A DNA stretch of 64,000 bases, from positions 813,433 through 877,432 of the forward strand of contig NZ_CP118181.1 in assembly GCF_028748145.1 (NCBI RefSeq). The letters run 5' to 3'. Below are positions 24,134 through 33,039 of this stretch, in pieces. Origin of the DNA: Entomospira culicis (GTDB lineage Bacteria; Spirochaetota; Spirochaetia; WRBN01). Made by a program: the position numbers and the translations under genes. The notes under the pieces were generated by a model, which was not told the DNA's origin, ran no database searches, and saw only the letters and a program-made list of their open reading frames with translations. Every line of letters starts with the position of its first letter. Position 1 is the stretch's first letter.

Positions 24134-25808
24134 ATCGACCCTGATACATGCATTAATGGAGAAACTATGCTTCATTTATCCACAAAAAACCGCCAGTAAT
24201 CTGCAATCAATGTTAGAAGAACATCTTGCCCAATGGGACAACCTAACCATACATAAAAGTGAAGCCATCAGCGAAAAAAATATTTATCTTATTGCTTATG
24301 CTGATAGTATCTATACAAAGGATGAATCCCCGTTTCTTACCTTAAATCGGTTTTTAGAAGACCAGACAGCTAACACGATATCAGACATTCACTTACTACC
24401 CTTCTTCCCCTTTACCAGTGATGACGGGTTCTCTGTCGTAGACTATCTAGCTATTAATCCTGCGTATGGTAACTGGCACGATCTGCAAACCTTAGGGAAG
24501 CGTTATCGACTCATGTTTGATTTTGTCGTTAACCACATCTCTCAATCAAGCGATTGGCTCAAAGGTTATCTTGCCGAAGAGCATCCTTATCGCCACTATT
24601 TCATCGAGAAAGAGGCAGGTTTCGATTATAGTTGCGTTGTACGACCACGTACCTCGCCCCTCTTTCATGCCTTTAACACCAACAATGGATCGAAAGATTT
24701 ATGGACAACCTTCAGTCAAGATCAAGTAGATCTCAACTATCACTATCCGCCCCTCCTCATGCATATGAGCGATATTCTCCTTACCTATGTCGAACGTGGG
24801 GCAAGCTCCATTCGCTTAGATGCGATTGGCTTTTTATGGCGAGAAAGTGGAACCTCTTCTCTTCATCTCCCACAAACCCATGCCATTGTACAATTTTGGC
24901 GTTTATTACTAACGCATTATGCACCTAATGTTCAAATTATTACCGAGACAAATGTCCCTCATCAAGAGAATATCTCTTACTTTGGAGAAAACAATGAAGC
25001 ACATATGGTCTATCAATTTGCGCTACCACCCTTGGTCTTACACACGTTTACCACTCACAATGCCACCAAATTCAATACTTGGGCAAAAGACATTCAAGCG
25101 ATTTCTTCTGAGGCAACCTACTTCAACTTTTTATCTAGCCATGACGGCATTGGAATGCGCCCCGTAGAAGGAATTCTCTCTACGCAGGAGATCGAAAAGC
25201 TCGTTAAAAAAACCCTAAACAATGGGGGAAAAGTCTCCTATAAAACCAATAGCGATGGTTCGCAATCAGTTTATGAGTTGAACATAAACTATCATGATGC
25301 GCTGATTAATGATCAAGACGAGGACTCTTTACATGTAGCAAAAATTCTCAATGCAAATGCCTTACTCCTTTCGATAGTGGGCGTTCCGGCGATTTACTAC
25401 CATAGTCTCCTTGGTTCGCGCAATGACTATCAGGGCTTTCTGGATACACAAATTAACCGTCGCATCAATCGCCAAAAACTCGAGTATAACCAACTGATCG
25501 CCTCGCTCCAAGATGATACACGAAAAAAAGCTATTTTTGAGGGAATCCTTAAACTTATCACCATAAGAAAAAAACATAGCGCCTTTTCGCCCTACGCACA
25601 ACAAGAGATTCTTCAGGAGGAAAATCCCGCCATCATCCACCTCATTCGCATCAACACAACCAGCGGTGAACGCATCCATTTCCTAAGCAACGTCTCCAAT
25701 ATATCCCAGTTTATAAACGAAATACCACAAGGAATCAATCTCCTCGATCCCAAAGTAAAGATCACCAATCAACTACCTGCCTATGCCTTTCTCTGGATAA
25801 AAGAGTAA
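24126..25808 (+). CDS. GH13_18 phosphorylase, probably glucosylglycerate phosphorylase
   Basis: A 560-residue enzyme of the sucrose-phosphorylase subfamily. The catalytic nucleophile is Asp232 (SIRLDAIGFLW) and acid/base Glu274 (IITETNVPHQ). Sections such as HLPQTHAIV, ENISYFGENNEAHMVYQF, LSSHDGIGMRPVEGIL and NGGKVSYK are of the YcjM/glucosylglycerate phosphorylase kind rather than true sucrose phosphorylase, by my recollection of those families. It would convert 2-O-alpha-glucosylglycerate and phosphate to glucose 1-phosphate and glycerate. AAGGAG precedes the ATG, inside the mngB end. Sucrose or glucosylglycerol phosphorylase are alternatives. Confidence 0.75.
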   Translation: MTKSTLIHALMEKLCFIYPQKTASNLQSMLEEHLAQWDNLTIHKSEAISEKNIYLIAYADSIYTKDESPFLTLNRFLEDQTANTISDIHLLPFFPFTSDDGFSVVDYLAINPAYGNWHDLQTLGKRYRLMFDFVVNHISQSSDWLKGYLAEEHPYRHYFIEKEAGFDYSCVVRPRTSPLFHAFNTNNGSKDLWTTFSQDQVDLNYHYPPLLMHMSDILLTYVERGASSIRLDAIGFLWRESGTSSLHLPQTHAIVQFWRLLLTHYAPNVQIITETNVPHQENISYFGENNEAHMVYQFALPPLVLHTFTTHNATKFNTWAKDIQAISSEATYFNFLSSHDGIGMRPVEGILSTQEIEKLVKKTLNNGGKVSYKTNSDGSQSVYELNINYHDALINDQDEDSLHVAKILNANALLLSIVGVPAIYYHSLLGSRNDYQGFLDTQINRRINRQKLEYNQLIASLQDDTRKKAIFEGILKLITIRKKHSAFSPYAQQEILQEENPAIIHLIRINTTSGERIHFLSNVSNISQFINEIPQGINLLDPKVKITNQLPAYAFLWIKE

Positions 25809-25822
25809 AGGATAAGCGAAAA

Positions 25823-26632
25823 GTGTCGATAGGTAAGATAATGTCTGAGGATCTTCTACATCTACTTTTAGAGCGCCTAGAGCAAGAAAAACGCCTGCAA
25901 TTAAGTTTCAGCGAAGAGGAAATTTTGCGGGCGTTTTTCACCCATCTTCCCACCTCCGTCCACTGGACAATGAAAGAACTCACCAACCACGCAACGGTCT
26001 CCATCGCCTCCATCTCAAGACTCATCACCAAACTCAATCTCCATAGCTACAAAGAGATGCAACTTGCATTAGAGCTCTTTTATCAAGAGGTTAAAGAGAG
26101 TGTGCTACCTAAATCTACGCACCGAAATCCCATAACAGAAGAGATTACACGTATTCAAAGTATTACCAAAACCAACCTCGATCACTTCGTTAAAGATCTC
26201 AAAAATGCTCCCTTAACAACCTTTCTAACCATGCTTAAAGAGAGCCAGTTTACCATCATTTTATCGGTGGGCTTCTCACAATTTGCCTCCGACTATCTAG
26301 CCTATTCTCTACAAATTCAAGGGGTCAACATTCAATCGGTTAGCATGAACCTTCCTAGCGAAATTTATTGGACACTCCTCAAAAAGTGCGATCTCATCAT
26401 CGTTATTTCGCGCTCAGCGACCACCCCTAGCATCAAAAAAAAGCTAGAAGAGGCGCAGTCCTTTAAGATTCCCTTAGTCGTTATCACAGGCAACCCCAAA
26501 GGAACCTACGCACAAGAAGCGACACTCGTACTGCCTATCTACGACCGTAATCCTTATCGCGACCAAAATTCCTATAGCGCTTTTCAGCTAAAACTCTTCT
26601 ATCTTGCCGATATTATCCAAAATTTATGCTAA
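25823..26632 (+). CDS. RpiR-family transcription regulator (HTH + SIS)
   Basis: A 269-residue DNA-binding regulator: N-terminal HTH_6 domain (about 20-90, with MKELTNHATVSIASISRLITKL) and a C-terminal SIS sugar-phosphate domain (about 130-260, with IILSVGFSQFASDYLAY and IVISRSATTPSIKKKL). RpiR proteins sense phosphosugars, so it probably controls the mngA-mngB-phosphorylase operon of which it is the last gene; E. coli uses a GntR regulator (MngR) instead. The start is either GTG at 25823 after AAAGGA or ATG at 25841 after AGG. Its stop abuts the convergent lipoprotein stop with no spacer. Confidence 0.85.
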   Translation: MSIGKIMSEDLLHLLLERLEQEKRLQLSFSEEEILRAFFTHLPTSVHWTMKELTNHATVSIASISRLITKLNLHSYKEMQLALELFYQEVKESVLPKSTHRNPITEEITRIQSITKTNLDHFVKDLKNAPLTTFLTMLKESQFTIILSVGFSQFASDYLAYSLQIQGVNIQSVSMNLPSEIYWTLLKKCDLIIVISRSATTPSIKKKLEEAQSFKIPLVVITGNPKGTYAQEATLVLPIYDRNPYRDQNSYSAFQLKLFYLADIIQNLC

Positions 26633-29600
26633 TCAACGTGCTTTACGGAGAATAAAGGAATCAAACATTGAGGCTTCGCTAATCGGTACATCGCTATAAT
26701 AAGCGCGCAAGGTGATCGCATCTGGCGTTACCTCCACCAGTGTTACCGATGGCCGATTATTCTGCTCGGTGTAGGCGTGATAGGGGTAGTCGGTGGGGTA
26801 GAGCGGATTAAAGCCCAACGAGGCAGCATTCCCTGTGTGATGGAAAAATTGTCCGCGTCGCTTGGTAAATTCGGCAAAGAGATTCTTTCCATTGGCAATA
26901 TATCCCTCCCAAATCGGTTTTGCGCCAACCGTACCGTCCTCCAGCGTACCCCCGTTGGCGTTGTAGCCTCCTTCCAACATCAAGGTGCGACCATAGGCAT
27001 GATCGTGTCCGTTAAAGACCACATCAATATCTAGCACCGAGAGGGCAGGTGATAAATCCGCACGTAGCGCTCGTAACACAGGGTGAATGGCATAACGGGT
27101 GGTAGCATAAGGCAGATAGTGAAAGTTAAGAATCTTCCATAGTGGTTCTTCGCCATTATTTTCGCGCTTGTATTTCTCGATGCTATCTTGCATAAACTGA
27201 ATATGCTTAGACGTATCGGCAGGCGTACGATCAGTGGTGTCTAACGACATGAAGAGCACCTTGCCATAGGTAAAGGCGTAATTTCCCCCCGTGGGCGAAC
27301 CGCCAATCGGGGTGAGAGTTCCAGGTAGATTAAAATGTTCTAAATAGATCGCGTGCTTATCGTGGCTACCCGAGGTAACACTTATCGGTATCTTAGTCAT
27401 CAGCGGATGGGTAAAAAAGAGGTTATACTGATTTTGATGATCAGGGTGCTCAATTTGATCACCAGAACTCAACAGAAAACTTGCCTCAGGCCATTTAGTT
27501 AAGATATGATCCAGCGTGCGATGCCAAGCAATCGCTACAGGTTCGACCATACCATTCTTGCCCAGCTGCGCGTCTGTAACCGAGACAAACGCAAAGCTAT
27601 CTAACATCGCGTCGGTTTTAAAGGAGTAAATATCACTAACCAACGCTTCAGACTTACCGTTATCATGCGCTATCTGATAGTAGTAGGTCGCCCCCGTTTC
27701 GAGATTGGTCAATGTAACATGGTTCGTAAAAAATCCATGTAAACGCTCCATCGGTTTACGCGTTGCAGGCACGCTCATCGGCGCTTGCCCCTCCTGCCAA
27801 TAGGTGAGAACGCCTGCGCTAGGGCTACTGCTAGACCAAGCGAACCCACGCTGGGAAGCATCAACACCCAGATGGATATTTAGGTTGAGCATCACCGTTG
27901 GCTCCAGCGCGTAAGGAACATTAAAGAGCGTAAAATTCTTCACATCGAGATAAAGAATATCATCATTGGGGAGCGCCTGTAGCTCAAGGGTTAAACTATT
28001 CTCGCCATTTTTAAGCAAATCACTGGGCAAGTTGATAAAACGCGTCGTCTGGCTCATCTCATTGAATGGGCGGCTAACCCCATGCTGTACCGTATTTTGA
28101 TATTCCGTAAGATCTACACCATTAAGATAGATACGGATAGCGCCACGGTGGTGTAAATCAACGTAGGCGGACTGGTAACGTTCAGCATCGTTGAGGGAAA
28201 AATCATAACGCAAGAGATGCCGTGTGTACTCACCATTAAACGTGGTCTGCACACTCTGCCATAGGCGCGCGTTGCCTTGCTTTGCCGACCCAAATGCACC
28301 ATGCCCAACTTGCCCTTCATGCTCACGGATAGCAGGGGTATAGTGCCACAAGGTCGAACGATCCACCATCGCCTTGCCATATGGAGGCATATAAAAGCTC
28401 GCATGCTTGAGCGCAACAGTTATATCATCATGCGCCTCGATACCAAAGAGTGTAGTTGGGTCGCTATCTCTCTCGTTAATTTCTGTGCGTGCTTTAAAAT
28501 AGATATCGCTAGCAGGGGCGATAATCGCATGCGTAGTGATCGATACGAGGTGCTTGCCCTTCGCCGATGCGCCCTTCGGGAGCAATGCAGAAGCCTGCAT
28601 AAGCCCCATCTCGCTGGCTATGCCGTTATCTTCCGTAATAGCAAAATCGACTTGCGTGCTGGGGCTAGTGTAGAAGAGCGTTATGGGTAGAGGATTATCT
28701 TTTATCGCCGAAAGTTTCACCCGCCCATCATCGGTTGCCGACATATAATAAGTGATACGTGGATTGATAGGATTAATCGTGGAGCTGATAAAGTCGTTGG
28801 CGATAGCACCCACAAAGTAGACATGTGCGTAATCGGGCGTAAGGACAAAGCTGCCATCGCCAAACGCACCCACCTGCGCTGGACTCTTGCCTTCGTACAT
28901 CACGAGGGATAGTGCAGGATTGTCGCTACGCAACTGCATGCGATAATTCCCGTTGGTGCGGTTAATCGATCGCTGAACAACCAAAGGTGCACGCTTTTTC
29001 TTGGAAGCATCATACAACATGGGCAAATTATCTTCATTGTAATTAAAGAGATCGACCGTATAAAGATACGCGCCATCGCCCAAATCGACAGGTGCAGGCA
29101 TGGCAGGCATCGAGTAACGCGCAAGTTTTGGCGAACGTACCGCTGTATCCCCCGCAAGATCGCTATCTTCCATAAACATCGTTGCCCAGGTATGCGATCG
29201 TCCTTCGTTATAAAAACCATCGCCCATGTCATGACGCGCGGCAAAGCTAACCTCGCCCCAAGCTGGATCGTTAGAACGCAAATGAATTTCATACATGCCT
29301 TCGCCACTCACGCCATCAGGGGTAAGAAGCGCGCCTAAGGGCACATCGGCAATCGCGTTGCCAAAGGGAATTTCGACATCGTCTATTTCATTAGAATAGA
29401 AAAAATTAATCCCCGTTCCTGTCGCCTTAACCGCGACAAAAGCAAGCGTTCCCGTCTCCGCGTTAGGGTAGAGATAATGCGTGGCAGGCATCGCCTTTTG
29501 TAAATAGACATGATGGTACTGGGGAGTGATAACAAAGGTTTTCGCCTCTTTAAATGCGCCAATCGAGGTAATTTGCTCATCCACCACACGAAGCGTCTGC

Positions 29601-29815
29601 TTATCGCCCGATGCCGTTACTAAAAAGCGATAAAAGTGTGGATCACTCCGATCGACATCATAGATTAGCGCTTCACCGTCAAGCCGTTCTAATTTAGTGG
29701 CATCACTCGCGCCAAAAATATCAACCGTTGCCAGATAACTTTTACTCGTAGATTTACTACAAGAAACAACACTCAACACCAATAAAAGACTCCCCAACAT
29801 ACGCATCCATCGCAT
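26633..29815 (-). CDS. Large lipoprotein with C-terminal calcineurin-like (purple-acid-phosphatase-type) phosphoesterase domain
   Basis: A 1060-residue exported lipoprotein; the signal ends in lipobox SVVSC (Cys19). About 600 residues of beta-rich sequence follow, in repeats such as DKQTLRVV...GAFKEAKTFVITPQYHHVYL and SLVMYEGK...GAFGDGSFVLTPDYAHVYFV. After a fibronectin-like stretch (about 640-730) comes a metallophosphoesterase domain with SVTDAQLG, SSGDQIEH, SGSHDKH, NFHYLPY and NGHDHAYGR. The metal-ligand motif GNH is GSH here and D-x-H is D-x-Q, so activity may be changed. Strong promoter at 29842-29870; monocistronic. Probably a surface or periplasmic phosphatase; substrate unknown. Confidence 0.75.
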   Translation of the reverse strand: MRWMRMLGSLLLVLSVVSCSKSTSKSYLATVDIFGASDATKLERLDGEALIYDVDRSDPHFYRFLVTASGDKQTLRVVDEQITSIGAFKEAKTFVITPQYHHVYLQKAMPATHYLYPNAETGTLAFVAVKATGTGINFFYSNEIDDVEIPFGNAIADVPLGALLTPDGVSGEGMYEIHLRSNDPAWGEVSFAARHDMGDGFYNEGRSHTWATMFMEDSDLAGDTAVRSPKLARYSMPAMPAPVDLGDGAYLYTVDLFNYNEDNLPMLYDASKKKRAPLVVQRSINRTNGNYRMQLRSDNPALSLVMYEGKSPAQVGAFGDGSFVLTPDYAHVYFVGAIANDFISSTINPINPRITYYMSATDDGRVKLSAIKDNPLPITLFYTSPSTQVDFAITEDNGIASEMGLMQASALLPKGASAKGKHLVSITTHAIIAPASDIYFKARTEINERDSDPTTLFGIEAHDDITVALKHASFYMPPYGKAMVDRSTLWHYTPAIREHEGQVGHGAFGSAKQGNARLWQSVQTTFNGEYTRHLLRYDFSLNDAERYQSAYVDLHHRGAIRIYLNGVDLTEYQNTVQHGVSRPFNEMSQTTRFINLPSDLLKNGENSLTLELQALPNDDILYLDVKNFTLFNVPYALEPTVMLNLNIHLGVDASQRGFAWSSSSPSAGVLTYWQEGQAPMSVPATRKPMERLHGFFTNHVTLTNLETGATYYYQIAHDNGKSEALVSDIYSFKTDAMLDSFAFVSVTDAQLGKNGMVEPVAIAWHRTLDHILTKWPEASFLLSSGDQIEHPDHQNQYNLFFTHPLMTKIPISVTSGSHDKHAIYLEHFNLPGTLTPIGGSPTGGNYAFTYGKVLFMSLDTTDRTPADTSKHIQFMQDSIEKYKRENNGEEPLWKILNFHYLPYATTRYAIHPVLRALRADLSPALSVLDIDVVFNGHDHAYGRTLMLEGGYNANGGTLEDGTVGAKPIWEGYIANGKNLFAEFTKRRGQFFHHTGNAASLGFNPLYPTDYPYHAYTEQNNRPSVTLVEVTPDAITLRAYYSDVPISEASMFDSFILRKAR

Positions 29816-29841
29816 TGCATTACTCCCCTTTACTCTATTTT

Positions 29842-29870
29842 ATTTTATCATGATACTTTCTATCTGTCAA
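29842..29870 (-). promoter_or_regulatory. Promoter of the phosphoesterase lipoprotein gene
   Basis: -35 TTGACA (29865-29870), 17-bp spacer, extended -10 TGA-TAAAAT (29842-29847), reading leftwards. Confidence 0.7.
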
Positions 29871-29919
29871 TCATTTTTATTAAATTTAATTATTCTTCTA
29901 AATATTAACTAAATTTCTC

Positions 29920-29948
29920 TTTACATTTTCTTTGGGATATTTTATAAT
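29920..29948 (+). promoter_or_regulatory. Promoter of msrA, giving a leaderless mRNA
   Basis: TTTACA (29920-29925), 17-bp spacer, TATAAT (29943-29948). The ATG at 29956 begins 7 bases after the -10, where transcription should start, so there is no room for a Shine-Dalgarno site. Confidence 0.7.
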
Positions 29949-29955
29949 GTGAAGT

Positions 29956-30450
29956 ATGGAACAACAAGCATATCTAGCTTGCGGATGCTTTTGGGGCTCG
30001 CAGGCGCTCTTCGATCAACTAGCAGGAGTCATGCAAACCGAAGTCGGCTACATGGGCGACAACGAAGAACAAGCTCACTATGATATTGTAAAATATGGCA
30101 CCACCGCCCACAAAGAGACCCTCAAGGTTACTTATAATGCAGACCAAATTTCGTATGAAGCTATCCTCAAGTATTTCTTTGAAATTCATGACTTTAGCCA
30201 AGAAGATGGACAAGGTCCTGACATCGGCGAGCAGTATAAAAGTGTCATCTTCTACCAAAATGAGACCGAACACGCTACCGCCCAAGCTATCATCAATCTC
30301 CTAAAAAAGCATAAATACCACGTCGCCACCCAGCTCTCACCCGCTATGCCTTTTTATCGCGCCGAGGAATACCATCAAAAGTACTACGCCAAACACCACG
30401 CCTCTCCTTATTGCCACATTCATCGAAATATTTTTGATAAATTATCCTAA
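29956..30450 (+). CDS. msrA: Peptide methionine-S-sulfoxide reductase MsrA
   Basis: A 164-residue cytoplasmic repair enzyme that reduces methionine-S-sulfoxide in proteins. The catalytic Cys11 lies in GCFWG, Glu near 56 and the TTAHKE stretch follow, then FFEIHDFSQEDGQGPDIGEQY and the C-terminal AEEYHQKYY typical of MsrA. A second cysteine, Cys9, two residues before the catalytic one is unusual, and the recycling cysteine may be Cys138 in SPYCHIH. Its mRNA appears leaderless. 27 bases separate it from the citrate carrier, so read-through is possible; a functional link to citrate is not evident. Confidence 0.92.
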   Translation: MEQQAYLACGCFWGSQALFDQLAGVMQTEVGYMGDNEEQAHYDIVKYGTTAHKETLKVTYNADQISYEAILKYFFEIHDFSQEDGQGPDIGEQYKSVIFYQNETEHATAQAIINLLKKHKYHVATQLSPAMPFYRAEEYHQKYYAKHHASPYCHIHRNIFDKLS

Positions 30451-30477
30451 ATAAAATTTTAGCAAAAAGAGGAAGCT

Positions 30478-31842
30478 ATGGAAAAAAAACCATTCTCAAT
30501 TTATGGCATGCCCGCGCCATACTTTTTAGTCATCGCAGCCATCGTCTTAGGTAGTGCGTATAGTGGAATCCTACCCATGGGATTAATTGGCGGTACGGCA
30601 TTCTTGTTAGTTGTTGGTATTATTTTGGGCGAAATTGGCGAGCGTATCCCCATCTGGAACACCTGGATTGGTGGCGGAGCAGTTTTAGCTTTTCTAGGAT
30701 CAGCGATTCTTCTTTATTACAACCTCATGCCAGCAGGGAGTAAAGAAATTGCCGAACACTATCTCGATGAAGTTGATTTTCTCAATTTTTTTATTGCGGT
30801 TTTGATTACTGGTAGTATTTTAGCCGTTAATCGCTCCATCCTCCTCAAAGCTATTGCTGGCTATATCCCCACAATTCTCTTAGGTCTTGTTGGCGCGGTT
30901 ATCTTGGGTTCGCTCATAGGTATGCTCTTTGGATTTAGCCCCAGCGAGATCGTCGCACAATATGTCTTACCAATTATGGGCGGTGGCAATGGTGCGGGCG
31001 CGATTCCCTTGAGTCAAATTTACGCCGAAATTCAAGGCGACAAAGCCATTAAAGCCGGTACAATCTTAGCCAACTCACCAGAGTTACTTTCATTTACCCA
31101 AGCCAAACAGTCTGAGTATTATAGTCAAGCGATCGCAATCCTTACTATCGCCAATATTTTTGCGATTATTTTTGGGGCGCTGCTGCATCAAGTTGGTAAT
31201 AAATTCCCCAGCCTAACGGGTAACGGCGAACTGCTCAAATCCAATCAAACCGAAACCGCTAGCACAAAAAAAGACGAAAAGAGTATTCCCACGCTTGCGC
31301 AACTGGGAGCAGGCTTACTGCTTGCACTCTCCTTTTATATTTTAGGATTACTCTTTAGCCGAAAAATTCTACCCGATATCATGGGTTTCAAAATCCATAA
31401 CCTAGCCTACACCGTCCTCTTTGTTGCCCTTGCCAACGGCTTTGGTCTCATTAATGTCGAATTACGCAATGCCACCAAACGTCTACAAGACTTTGTTTCT
31501 GGTCGTTTCCTTTTACTCTTGATGGTTGCCGTAGGATTGGCAGACACCGATATTGGGCACCTGCTCTCCGTACTTAATGTAGGAACACTCGTTATTTCAC
31601 TCTTCGTGGTAACTGGCGCGGTATTAGGCGCAGGACTAGGCGGAATGATCTTTAAATTCTACTTTGTGGAGAGTGCAATTTCGGCAGGATTATGTATGGC
31701 AAACCGTGGCGGTTCTGGCGACCTAGCAGTATTAGGGGCGGCAAAACGCATGTCATTAATGAGTTTTGCGCAAATTTCTAGCCGTTTAGGGGGTGGCATC
31801 GTACTGATTCTCGCCTCTATCTTTATGAATTTACAATCCTAG
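30478..31842 (+). CDS. citS: 2-hydroxycarboxylate transporter, CitS-type citrate:Na+ symporter
   Basis: A 454-residue inner-membrane carrier of the 2HCT family with about 11 hydrophobic segments. It has both signature re-entrant loops: GGGNGAGAIPLS near 165-176 and NRGGSGDLAVLGAA near 407-420. Family members import citrate with Na+ or exchange citrate/malate for lactate. The adjacent citrate lyase genes make citrate the likely substrate. GAGG precedes the ATG. It heads a citS-citD-citE-citF unit that ends at the terminator at 34605-34631. Confidence 0.9.
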   Translation: MEKKPFSIYGMPAPYFLVIAAIVLGSAYSGILPMGLIGGTAFLLVVGIILGEIGERIPIWNTWIGGGAVLAFLGSAILLYYNLMPAGSKEIAEHYLDEVDFLNFFIAVLITGSILAVNRSILLKAIAGYIPTILLGLVGAVILGSLIGMLFGFSPSEIVAQYVLPIMGGGNGAGAIPLSQIYAEIQGDKAIKAGTILANSPELLSFTQAKQSEYYSQAIAILTIANIFAIIFGALLHQVGNKFPSLTGNGELLKSNQTETASTKKDEKSIPTLAQLGAGLLLALSFYILGLLFSRKILPDIMGFKIHNLAYTVLFVALANGFGLINVELRNATKRLQDFVSGRFLLLLMVAVGLADTDIGHLLSVLNVGTLVISLFVVTGAVLGAGLGGMIFKFYFVESAISAGLCMANRGGSGDLAVLGAAKRMSLMSFAQISSRLGGGIVLILASIFMNLQS

Positions 31843-31852
31843 GAGCGCAAAC

Positions 31853-32140
31853 ATGCAACAACTTGGACAAGCTGGTTTTTCCGATATCAACGAAAATAAA
31901 AAGGCTAGTGATATTTATATCGAAGTGGAACTCACCAACATTGGAGGCATTCAGCTCACGCTAGAAGCCCAATTTGCTACGCTCTTTGGTAGACACATTA
32001 GGCAGGCGATTTTGGAGCAACTAAGCGCTATGCAAGTAGAACATGCGATGGTCAAAGCGCAGGATTTTGGCGCCTTAGACTTTATGATTCGGGCACGAGT
32101 CAAGAGTGCCGTAGACCAAGCAAGAGGAGTTATCTCATGA
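31853..32140 (+). CDS. citD: Citrate lyase acyl carrier protein (gamma subunit)
   Basis: A 95-residue acyl carrier protein that holds the phosphoribosyl-dephospho-CoA prosthetic group of citrate lyase. IEVELTNIGGIQLTLEAQ and the C-terminal GALDFMIRARVKSAV fit CitD. The prosthetic-group site is unusual: other CitD proteins have ESSD, with the first Ser modified, while here the matching place reads KASD after an extra Asn/Lys-rich stretch; an alternative candidate is Ser10 in AGFSDI. GGAG lies 6 bases before the ATG. Four bases overlap with citE. Confidence 0.85.
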   Translation: MQQLGQAGFSDINENKKASDIYIEVELTNIGGIQLTLEAQFATLFGRHIRQAILEQLSAMQVEHAMVKAQDFGALDFMIRARVKSAVDQARGVIS

Positions 32141-33039
32141 GTAAATACCTAAGTAAAAAGAAGCCTCTGCGTCGAAGTTTTCTCTTTTGTCCAGCTAATA
32201 AAGCCAAAATGTTCTACACCGCGCCTCAGCTGGGTGCAGATGCTCTTATTTTTGATCTCGAAGATAGCGTGCCCCTTCACCAAAAAGCACAAGCGCGCGA
32301 TCTCCTTTACTTTGCGCTCAGCGAGTTAGATTTTTCTCATCTCTCGATTTTTATCCGCACCAATGCCATCCACACGCCATTTTTTCTCGATGATCTTGAA
32401 GTCGTCGTCAAAAGTGGAGTACAATATTTACGGCCACCCATGATCGAATGCGCCCAAGATATCCTCTACATCGATCAACAATTGTCCCGTTTAGAAGAGA
32501 AATATCAACGCCCCATCGGCTCTGTAGAAATTCTCGCTACCTTCGAGACCCCAAAGGCCATCGTGATGGCAACCGAGATCATTCAGGCATCGCCACGCAT
32601 CATGGGCATAACTTTAGGCGCCGAAGATTTTGTGCGAACACTTGGCGTCTCTCGTAGCGACATCGCCTTGGCTCACGCTCGCGCCCAGATGGTTTTGCTT
32701 GCCAGTACCTTCAATATAGAGTGCATCGACACCAGCTACACCAAGCTCGACGATGACGCGGGCTTTCTTGCCGAAGCTAACGATGCCTTTGCTCTAGGTT
32801 TCACAGGGAAGAGTTGCCTTCATCCTAATCAAATTTACCTCCTCCATCAGGTCTGGACACCCAGCACGAAAGACATTGAAGAGGCCAAACGCATCATGCA
32901 TATTGCCAACCAACATGATGTCATCTCTGGAGGTGTATTGAGTTTAGATGGGCAAATGATTGATATTCCCGTCATTGCTAAAGCAATGCGTATCCTCACC
33001 TTAGCAGGCATCGAAATGAAGGAGACTAGCCATGAATAA
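32137..33039 (+). CDS. citE: Citrate lyase beta subunit (citryl-ACP lyase)
   Basis: A 300-residue TIM-barrel lyase that cleaves citryl-ACP to oxaloacetate and acetyl-ACP. Visible features are RRSFLFCPANKAKMF, the Mg-binding FDLEDSVP (about 46-53), SVEILATFETPKA with the conserved Glu, and GITLGAEDF. Size is normal. It overlaps citD by 4 bases and citF by 8 bases, typical of coupled citrate lyase genes. Confidence 0.93.
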   Translation: MSKYLSKKKPLRRSFLFCPANKAKMFYTAPQLGADALIFDLEDSVPLHQKAQARDLLYFALSELDFSHLSIFIRTNAIHTPFFLDDLEVVVKSGVQYLRPPMIECAQDILYIDQQLSRLEEKYQRPIGSVEILATFETPKAIVMATEIIQASPRIMGITLGAEDFVRTLGVSRSDIALAHARAQMVLLASTFNIECIDTSYTKLDDDAGFLAEANDAFALGFTGKSCLHPNQIYLLHQVWTPSTKDIEEAKRIMHIANQHDVISGGVLSLDGQMIDIPVIAKAMRILTLAGIEMKETSHE

